From positions 1-10,337 of the forward strand of contig JAJPEA010000060.1 of the NCBI GenBank assembly GCA_023252335.1: a stretch of DNA of 10,337 bases, written 5' to 3'. Shown one piece after another: positions 6,219 through 10,337 of this stretch (positions within the stretch are counted from its first letter, which is position 1; every line of letters begins with the position of its first letter). The stretch is from Nitrosotalea sp. (GTDB lineage: Archaea > Thermoproteota > Nitrososphaeria > Nitrososphaerales > Nitrosopumilaceae). Position numbers and translations under genes: made by a program. The notes beneath the pieces were generated by a model that did no database searches, was not told the DNA's origin, and saw nothing but the letters and a program-made list of their open reading frames with translations.

Positions 6219-6329
6219 ATGGAACAATGTCCACTTTGTTGTGAATTCCAGCCGTCGAACCAGGCACTGGCTATTCACCTAAAGAAAATCCATCCACAGA
6301 GAAATACTGCAATTCAAATAATGCAATAA
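6219..6329 (+). CDS. 36-residue C2H2 zinc-finger microprotein
   Basis: A single-finger protein, MEQCPLCC at the N-terminus and HLKKIHP near the middle, ending in IQIMQ and TAA. Zinc ligands are Cys4, Cys7, His20 and His25, giving the spacing C-X2-C-X12-H-X4-H of a classical finger. The basic helix positions between and after the histidines (KK, PQR) suit nucleic-acid contact. The gene is very short, but its promoter (TATA 6180-6187), palindrome (6193-6204), intact zinc ligands and downstream T-tracts make it convincing. Short C2H2 proteins are known in archaea, usually as putative DNA-binding regulators. The target is unknown; binding at its own palindrome is an inference. One finger alone is weak for specific binding, so it may dimerise or bind protein or RNA. 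Confidence 0.75.
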   Translation: MEQCPLCCEFQPSNQALAIHLKKIHPQRNTAIQIMQ

Positions 6330-6382
6330 GACTCTGTGCGGGGATTAGTCGTAGGATGTATCCAATCATGGTTATCCACGAG

Positions 6383-6397
6383 TTTTTAGTTTTTTAT
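6383..6397 (+). terminator. U-tract terminator after the zinc-finger gene
   Basis: T5 at 6383-6387 followed by T6 at 6390-6395, about 55 bases past the zinc-finger stop, is a good archaeal U-tract terminator. Confidence 0.45.
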
Positions 6398-6461
6398 TCA
6401 AATGAATGCCAAGCGTGTGCTGAACTAGGAGTTGATATCTTGTCAGCTAAATTTAGTATAC

Positions 6462-6479
6462 TGTGAACCGTATTTCACA
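6462..6479. promoter_or_regulatory. 18-bp inverted repeat TGTGAA-N6-TTCACA upstream of the ESCRT-III promoter
   Basis: Six-base arms are perfectly complementary around CCGTAT. The repeat ends about five bases before the TATA-like AAATTAAAAA near 6484-6493. Adjacent to BRE/TATA, it is well placed for an activator or repressor dimer acting on the ESCRT-III gene. Confidence 0.42.
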
Positions 6480-6483
6480 CCTG

Positions 6484-6493
6484 AAATTAAAAA
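6484..6493 (+). promoter_or_regulatory. TATA box of the ESCRT-III gene
   Basis: AAATTAAAAA is centred about 27 bases before the ATG at 6515, predicting a leaderless message. This favours the ATG over the in-frame GTG at 6506. Confidence 0.45.
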
Positions 6494-6514
6494 CCAACTT
6501 TATCAGTGGTAACC

Positions 6515-7153
6515 ATGACAACATTTACGAACAATTGGCAAAGACAGCAAACACCAAGCCTTGGTGAAAAATTTAATGATGTAATTAAACCAAAAGGTGC
6601 ACTAAAACCAAGATTAGAGACTGGAATAAAAAGACTCCAAACTCAAATTGCAAAACTCGATGGAATGATTACAAAGCTAAAACAAAAAGATGAAAAGTTA
6701 TTCAAAAGAATTGTAATTGCAACACAGAATCATGATCTCACCGCAAGTAAAGTTTTATCAAAAGAATTAGCCGAAGTTAGAAAAGTAACAAAGCTTTTAG
6801 GAAATGCTAGGATTGCTCTAGAACAAATCGAGCTTAGACTAAGCACATTCCACGACCTAGGGGATACTGTAGTAACCATCATGCCAACAATAGGCCTGAT
6901 GAAGAACCTCAAATCTTCTCTAGTCAAATTCATGCCAGAGGCTGACCGTGAGCTATCTGGAATGACTGAGATGCTTGGAGGTCTTATGACTGACACATTC
7001 CATAATGGCGACTTTGGAATTGACTCTAGTGCATCAAGCGAAGAATCTGACAAGATTCTCCAAGAGGCTTCTGCAGTTGCCGAGGCAGCAATCAACGACA
7101 AATTGCCTTCAACTCCTGCGGATCAATCAGCTTCCTCAACACGCTACGTCTAG
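6515..7153 (+). CDS. ESCRT-III-like (CdvB/Snf7 family) protein
   Basis: A 212-residue protein with the ESCRT-III layout. A basic first helix (about 24-70: ALKPRLETGIKRLQTQIAKL and onward, rich in Lys/Arg) is followed by helix 2 (74-112, KVLSKELAEVRKVTKLLGNA) and hairpin-closing helices to about 160 (KSSLVKFMPEADRELSGMTEMLGG). An acidic, flexible linker, a final helix (178-194, SDKILQEASAVAEAAINDKL) and PSTPADQ follow. That C-terminal helix plus the proline-bearing KLPSTP resembles the MIT-interacting tails that recruit the CdvC/Vps4 ATPase. In Thaumarchaea, Cdv proteins form membrane-remodelling filaments in cell division, and several CdvB paralogues occur. No CdvA or CdvC gene is next to it, so whether this is the main CdvB or a paralogue cannot be told here. 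No winged-helix CdvA-binding domain is visible at the C-terminus. Confidence 0.85.
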   Translation: MTTFTNNWQRQQTPSLGEKFNDVIKPKGALKPRLETGIKRLQTQIAKLDGMITKLKQKDEKLFKRIVIATQNHDLTASKVLSKELAEVRKVTKLLGNARIALEQIELRLSTFHDLGDTVVTIMPTIGLMKNLKSSLVKFMPEADRELSGMTEMLGGLMTDTFHNGDFGIDSSASSEESDKILQEASAVAEAAINDKLPSTPADQSASSTRYV

Positions 7154-8421
7154 ATTATCTTATTATGCGATAATCTGTAGCGGAAGTATATTTTGTACAA
7201 TACTAGTGATATCACTAGCACTGCAGAAGCAGATAGAAACATAGCCGCATATCCTAGAAATTTTGTTAATTCTCCTGTAACAAGAGAGCCTGCAAATACT
7301 CCTATTCCTGTTACTGCGCTGTTTACTCCTAGATATTTTCCCTCAAATCCCTGTGGGATGCTTTTGAAAAATATCACAGAGCTAGAGGTACTAAAGATTG
7401 AAAATGCAATTACCATCATACAAGCAGATGTTATTGTAACTGGAAAGCCCAAAGTTCCTGTCATAAAAAACAATGAGACGGCAGGAGTAAGTACTGCTAA
7501 AATTCGTGGTATGTGTGCCAGAATGGTTGAACGTTCTTCTCCAAACTTTGATATTATTTTTGGAGCTATGAAAAATACTAGTAGCATGGTTACCATTTGA
7601 ACTGCATAATTTAAGAAGACATCAGCATTTGAAAAATTCTGATTTTTCAAAAATGGTGTCCAGGCAGTAAAATACATGTTACTTCCAAAATAGAAAAAAA
7701 ATGAAGCCAGATAGAATATGCCTATTTCATTGCTTATTCTTCCCTTGAATAGCGTAATTATGTGTCTAAAATCATATACTTCGAGAATCTTTGGAAAAAC
7801 AAAATGATGATGGCTGATTGAATAACGTAGACCATAAAGGGAATGGGCAATACTGCTTCTCTCGATATGAACACCATCATCGTCCCTTACAGATATACTC
7901 AGAACCATGGATATGCCGCTTGATACAGCACATATCAAAAAGTATGGTCTGAGATCAAAATAAAAACTTCCAACTGTTCCAATTACCATCGCAACCAACA
8001 TTCCAAGTGTACTGATGATCGATGTCCTAGCAAATAGCCAACTCCAGAGATTCTTTTGTACCGATTCCATTACAAGAAGCTGGGTAACTGGGCTTTTTGC
8101 AACCATAAAAAATCCAAGTACTAATGCCAATCCATAGAGAATGTAGACAGAATTGGTAAAATACATGCCAAGACTGCAAACCAAAACAAAAAAGGATGAT
8201 GTAAGAAGTATCAGCCTTTTAGAATGAAATCTGTCAATTATTTTTCCCCACGCCAATGATCCAGTAGCTATTGCGCCATTTTGCAGAGCAGATATGATAG
8301 CTACCTCTCCTATGTCACCTCCAAGAAAGATTACGTATAATGGAATTACAGTGCTTAACCCTTGGGAAGTAATCTGAGATGGCAACAAATACCACATCCA
8401 GCGTTTATTTTGAAGCTGCAT
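7150..8421 (-). CDS. Major facilitator superfamily transporter
   Basis: A 423-residue polytopic membrane protein with about 12 hydrophobic helices. A motif-A-like loop lies between helices 2 and 3 (GKIIDRFHSKR, residues 59-69), and a longer charged central loop (VRDDDGVHIERSS and following) divides the two halves, as expected for an MFS carrier in the cytoplasmic membrane. The substrate cannot be inferred; efflux-type and sugar-type members share these features. I choose the ATG at 8421 (MQLQNKRWMWYLLP), because the TATA-like TTATACAAT at 8449-8457 (minus strand) predicts a start near 8427; the in-frame TTG at 8436 would lie upstream of that. Its stop overlaps the ESCRT-III gene stop within CTAG. 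The start faces the structured-RNA region on the right. Confidence 0.88.
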   Translation of the reverse strand: MQLQNKRWMWYLLPSQITSQGLSTVIPLYVIFLGGDIGEVAIISALQNGAIATGSLAWGKIIDRFHSKRLILLTSSFFVLVCSLGMYFTNSVYILYGLALVLGFFMVAKSPVTQLLVMESVQKNLWSWLFARTSIISTLGMLVAMVIGTVGSFYFDLRPYFLICAVSSGISMVLSISVRDDDGVHIERSSIAHSLYGLRYSISHHHFVFPKILEVYDFRHIITLFKGRISNEIGIFYLASFFFYFGSNMYFTAWTPFLKNQNFSNADVFLNYAVQMVTMLLVFFIAPKIISKFGEERSTILAHIPRILAVLTPAVSLFFMTGTLGFPVTITSACMMVIAFSIFSTSSSVIFFKSIPQGFEGKYLGVNSAVTGIGVFAGSLVTGELTKFLGYAAMFLSASAVLVISLVLYKIYFRYRLSHNKII

Positions 8422-8448
8422 CGTTCTAGTAATCAATGACTGGACATT

Positions 8449-8458
8449 ATTGTATAAT
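8449..8458. promoter_or_regulatory. Near-symmetric TATA element between the transporter gene and the second RNA region
   Basis: TTATACAAT on the minus strand places the transporter transcript start near 8427. On the plus strand the same bases read TTGTATAATG and would start a transcript near 8481, upstream of the structured RNA. It may serve one or both directions. Confidence 0.4.
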
Positions 8459-8513
8459 GCATTTGAAAAATCTCCATAGTTTTGTCTATTCTTTGTTATT
8501 TGTGGAAAATTTA

Positions 8514-8700
8514 ATCATGCAGAAGTGTGGAGACCACACCTTGTGAGTGTGATACACTCAAAGCATGTTTTGACCTTTGTCATCACTTTCCTTCGGGGGT
8601 GCCTCGGGATGCTTTATGTGGAAAGATTGCTCTTTGCACATCACACTTGCTTGCATGATACCTATCTTGGGAGGATGTCCTTTGACAGGGAGTATTAGTA
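8514..8700 (+). ncRNA. Unassigned structured RNA with long closing stem and four-way junction
   Basis: The 422-bp gap 8422-8843 holds no protein gene but has a GC-rich block with a nearly continuous fold. P1 pairs ATCATGCA (8514-8521) with TGCATGAT (8652-8659). P1b pairs AAGTGTG (8523-8529) with CACACTT (8642-8648). Inside are hairpin P2 (8544-8550/8554-8560, TGAGTGT/ACACTCA) and arm P3 (8561-8566/8609-8614) carrying a TGAC-CTTT-GTCA hairpin (8571-8582) and a stem capped by C-UUCG-G (8584-8601). Hairpin P4 (8616-8641) has ten pairs and one G/G mismatch. P2, P3, P4 and P1b follow one another with at most one spare base. A further TGTC-CTTT-GACA hairpin lies at 8676-8687. The UUCG loop and a U·G pair favour the plus strand. 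A minus-strand TATA-like element near 8708-8718 leaves the direction open. I see no RNase P or SRP core signatures. Confidence 0.6.
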
Positions 8701-8807
8701 CGTGAATAAAATATTTAAGGCTTGTGTGTAATTTCATCTTAAATTTTTGAATTTTCTTGATTATTCAAAGTTGTTAGATAATTTTTCAAACATGTGTACA
8801 ATTTCTC

Positions 8808-8813
8808 TATAAA
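8808..8813 (+). promoter_or_regulatory. TATA box of the 112-residue protein gene
   Basis: TATAAA lies about 33 bases before the ATG at 8844, predicting a start near 8837 and a leader of only a few bases. Confidence 0.5.
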
Positions 8814-8827
8814 GCTTTTATCATACG

Positions 8828-8845
8828 ATGACGTAAATCCGTCAT
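8828..8845. promoter_or_regulatory. 18-bp inverted repeat ATGACG-N6-CGTCAT overlapping the start codon
   Basis: Perfect six-base arms around TAAATC span the predicted transcript start and include the first two bases of the ATG at 8844. As DNA it could be a repressor site. As RNA it could form a start-codon-masking hairpin, but only if transcription begins further upstream than the TATA box predicts. Confidence 0.4.
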
Positions 8846-9182
8846 GAAAAGGGATGGGGATGTGTATCAGCTTATTTATGAATCAAATCTAGACAGCAAG
8901 CTAGAGCAGATTCTAATTGGATTGGTAAAAGACAATCCTTCTCCAAAGATTGAATCAATAATTAAAAAATTCCTTCTGTATGTTCAACATTCTACAGAAA
9001 ACTTCTGGACTACTTATTACAGTGCAAAGACATACGAAGAAAAACTAGATTGTTACTATCAATACTCTAAGAACCAGTGCCTTGCAACTGAGGTGTTGGT
9101 AAGAGATCTAGGTTCATTATCTTCTGATGATGAAATAAAGGAAAATCTGGATACGCTAGTAAAAGAGAGTTTTACATTCTAG
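8844..9182 (+). CDS. Small helical protein of unknown function
   Basis: A 112-residue soluble protein predicted mostly helical, opening MKRDGDVYQLIYESNLDSKL and ending LVKESFTF. It has no signal peptide, membrane helix or metal motif; its two cysteines (in LDCYYQY and NQCLATE) are about nine residues apart. Charged and aromatic residues are spread through it (YVQHSTENFWTTYYS near the middle). I do not recognise the family and assign no function. The start is supported by TATAAA at 8808-8813 and an inverted repeat at 8828-8845 over the start codon. It lies downstream of the structured RNA region, but the TATA box argues for separate transcription. Its stop overlaps that of the convergent coiled-coil gene within CTAG. 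Confidence 0.7.
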   Translation: MKRDGDVYQLIYESNLDSKLEQILIGLVKDNPSPKIESIIKKFLLYVQHSTENFWTTYYSAKTYEEKLDCYYQYSKNQCLATEVLVRDLGSLSSDDEIKENLDTLVKESFTF

Positions 9183-9772
9183 GTTAGAGAAGACTCGGTC
9201 TTTGGTCTATTCTCTTTGAATTTTGCAATTTTACTACCCTCTTCATTTACCACTTGATCAATGTTGATCAGTTTTTCTCGTAGGTTGGTAATCATTACAG
9301 CAACATCATCTGCTTCTTTTTCAACTTCACCTCTTTTCTGTTGTAATGTCTTGATGCCCTGTTTTTCTTCTTCTATGTATTGACCTACTTTGACAAGTTT
9401 CTCCTTTAGATTTTTGATATCTACTGATTCATCTTCGATATTTTTTTCTAGACTAGTTCGCTTGTCTTTGAGGTCCTTGATCATTAAACCTACATAGTCT
9501 ATGGCTTCTTCTAATTTGGTTCTCTTATCCATTAATGCCTTGATTCCTATATCTTCACCTGATGTGCTCATACGAGTTTGTTGAATAGGTTCCGGTATTT
9601 TTACTTGTTCTGAAGGGCGAAAACGGGATTCTTCCATGACTTCGGATGTCTTTACATTCGTTGCTTCTGGTTCATACTGAAAAACCTTGCCTGATTGGTC
9701 AGCGATCTTATCTTCTGTTCCTGAAGTAACCGATCCAAATTCATCCTTTTTCTTTCGAAATTTGTCAAACAT
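9179..9772 (-). CDS. Coiled-coil protein with five tandem 21-residue repeats
   Basis: A 197-residue soluble protein. Residues 1-10 are basic (MFDKFRKKKD) and 11-74 are polar, Ser/Thr/Glu/Pro-rich and probably disordered. Residues 77-181 are five uninterrupted 21-residue units starting at 77, 98, 119, 140 and 161, each beginning I-(K/T)-x-(L)-x-(D/E/Q)-K and continuing with a Leu/Val/Ile at unit position 11, followed by a sixth partial unit (IAKFKENR, 182-189). Twenty-one residues equal three heptads, so this is a continuous long coiled coil. It has no PRC-barrel domain, so it is not a normal CdvA. A structural, tethering or adaptor role is possible, but nothing specific can be assigned. The ATG at 9772 follows a TATA box at 9797-9810 (minus) by a short leader. 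Confidence 0.75.
   Translation of the reverse strand: MFDKFRKKKDEFGSVTSGTEDKIADQSGKVFQYEPEATNVKTSEVMEESRFRPSEQVKIPEPIQQTRMSTSGEDIGIKALMDKRTKLEEAIDYVGLMIKDLKDKRTSLEKNIEDESVDIKNLKEKLVKVGQYIEEEKQGIKTLQQKRGEVEKEADDVAVMITNLREKLINIDQVVNEEGSKIAKFKENRPKTESSLT
9230..9544 (-). repeat. Five tandem 63-bp coding repeats (21 residues each)
   Basis: These are the DNA copies of the five 21-residue units of the coiled-coil protein. The units keep exact 21-residue phase but have diverged in sequence, indicating old duplication held by structural constraint rather than a recent slippage event. Confidence 0.7.
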
Positions 9773-9796
9773 ATCGCTTATGGGTTATTGTTATTT

Positions 9797-9810
9797 TTAA
9801 TATATAAAAA
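9797..9810 (-). promoter_or_regulatory. TATA box of the coiled-coil gene
   Basis: The minus strand reads TTTTTATATATTAA, centred about 31 bases before the ATG at 9772. The predicted leader is about five bases. Confidence 0.5.
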
Positions 9811-9849
9811 GTTAATAAGTAAAAAACGAGTTTTGCGAAGTTTGTACAT

Positions 9850-9876
9850 ACCTATTGAACAATCTTATCCATAGGT
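9850..9876. promoter_or_regulatory. Inverted repeat ACCTAT-N15-ATAGGT between divergent promoters
   Basis: Six-base arms whose centres are 21 bases apart, about two helical turns, sit between the TATA boxes of the divergent coiled-coil and roadblock-like genes. It could be a shared operator, but six-base arms with this spacer can arise by chance. Confidence 0.25.
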
Positions 9877-9891
9877 GGAAATGGGCATTGA

Positions 9892-9901
9892 GATATATTT
9901 A
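9892..9901 (+). promoter_or_regulatory. TATA box of the roadblock-like gene
   Basis: GATATATTTA is centred about 32 bases before the TTG at 9929, predicting a start near 9924. This supports the TTG start. Confidence 0.5.
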
Positions 9902-9928
9902 GAGACCTGAATCTTTGGTTCGAGTTAC

Positions 9929-10306
9929 TTGAAGAATGGCAAAGTAAACCTACTTCCAATAGTAGAAGACATCATTGGATTAGATCGAATGATGCGATTT
10001 GCAGCTATAATAGACCTAAAGGGGAACATATCGGAAGCAATAATGAAGGAAGGCAAGACTTCGCTAAAGTCACAAAAGGAAGAAGAACATTTCTGCAAAC
10101 AAGTAGCAACAAGAAGAAAAATCAGACAAGAATTTGACAAAAGTCTTGGACCAGTAAATTATGTACATATTGAACGCAAAAAGATTACTCAGATTGTCAT
10201 CTATCCAAAACGCAAGACTGTCTACGTTACAATGGAACCAGATATGGACATAAAACGCAAGTTAGAAATTGTAGAATTGATCAAAGAGAAAACTGCAAAA
10301 TTATAG
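9929..10306 (+). CDS. Roadblock/profilin-like small protein (possibly DUF6659 type)
   Basis: A 125-residue soluble protein with a helix/strand order like roadblock-LC7 folds. An N-terminal helix (VEDIIGLDRMMRFA, about 12-25) leads into a strand-turn-strand (AAIIDLKGNISEAIM, 25-39), then a central helix (about 48-74), two to three strands (NYVHIERKKITQIVIYPKRKTVYVTM, about 77-102) and a final helix to residue 125. It resembles a protein family common in several copies in ammonia-oxidising archaea, which I recall as DUF6659; this name is from memory and unverified. Roadblock proteins often partner small GTPases or act as scaffolds, but no GTPase is nearby. The start is TTG at 9929: an in-frame TGA at 9908 leaves no other start upstream, and the TATA box fits. 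ATG codons at residues 21-22 would remove the first helix. Confidence 0.7.
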   Translation: MKNGKVNLLPIVEDIIGLDRMMRFAAIIDLKGNISEAIMKEGKTSLKSQKEEEHFCKQVATRRKIRQEFDKSLGPVNYVHIERKKITQIVIYPKRKTVYVTMEPDMDIKRKLEIVELIKEKTAKL

Positions 10307-10337
10307 AAAATACGGAGAAAACCTCTTCAAATAACTA

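Noticed and set aside
6356..6466. Thirty-six-codon ORF with a CxxC pair (NECQAC) between the zinc-finger and ESCRT-III genes
   Set aside because: It runs through the T-tract terminator, has no TATA box at the right distance and ends beside the inverted repeat of the next promoter; a chance ORF is more likely.
8514..8659. Miniature inverted-repeat transposable element with ATCATGCA/TGCATGAT ends
   Set aside because: No flanking target-site duplication is visible and no second copy is in the window; the nested arms and UUCG loop fit a functional RNA better. A genome-wide copy search would settle it.
8571..8687. RNase P or SRP RNA identity for the larger structured RNA
   Set aside because: The conserved RNase P core (GAGGAAAGUC-type and its partner) and the SRP helix 8 motif are absent on both strands as far as I can read.

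Overview
The window looks like a chromosomal segment of an ammonia-oxidising thaumarchaeon of the Nitrosopumilus/Nitrosarchaeum type. Supporting signs are low GC, an archaeal TFB transcription factor, an ESCRT-III (CdvB-family) protein, TATA boxes about 27 nt before predicted transcript starts with almost no leader, and several small proteins of thaumarchaeal character. No insertion sequence, CRISPR array, tRNA or rRNA was found.

Layout. 135-1052 (+) encodes a class III (BtuF/FepB-type) substrate-binding protein without a signal peptide. 1273-2673 (+) is a likely two-gene operon of a calcineurin-like phosphoesterase and a hemerythrin HHE protein. 2810-3553 (+) is a DUF6293-like regulator (CARF-like domain plus winged helix). 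It converges on a small two-helix membrane protein (3550-3768, -), followed by a short-chain dehydrogenase (3811-4554, -). 4555-4946 has no protein gene but holds a compact GC-rich RNA fold (about 4781-4885). 4947-5861 (-) is TFB. Beyond it lies about 270 bp of very AT-rich DNA with T-tracts, then a 36-codon C2H2 zinc-finger gene (6219-6329, +) with a perfect 12-bp palindrome in its promoter. 6515-7153 (+) is an ESCRT-III paralogue converging on an MFS transporter (7150-8421, -). 8422-8843 holds no protein gene but contains a second, larger RNA-like fold (8514-8659, perhaps to about 8700). 8844-9182 (+) is a small helical protein of unknown function, convergent with a coiled-coil protein made of five 21-residue repeats (9179-9772, -). 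9929-10306 (+) is a roadblock-like small protein.

How the parts may work together. The protein content is regulatory and housekeeping: general transcription (TFB), two likely small regulators (the DUF6293-like protein and the zinc finger), membrane remodelling or division (ESCRT-III), redox or metal chemistry (hemerythrin, phosphoesterase, SDR) and transport. No multi-gene defence or metabolic island is evident. The most promising new material is non-coding: two unassigned structured RNAs, a set of inverted repeats at promoters or start sites, and three convergent gene pairs that each overlap by exactly the four bases CTAG. All functional statements come from sequence reading and family knowledge; no search or folding program was run.
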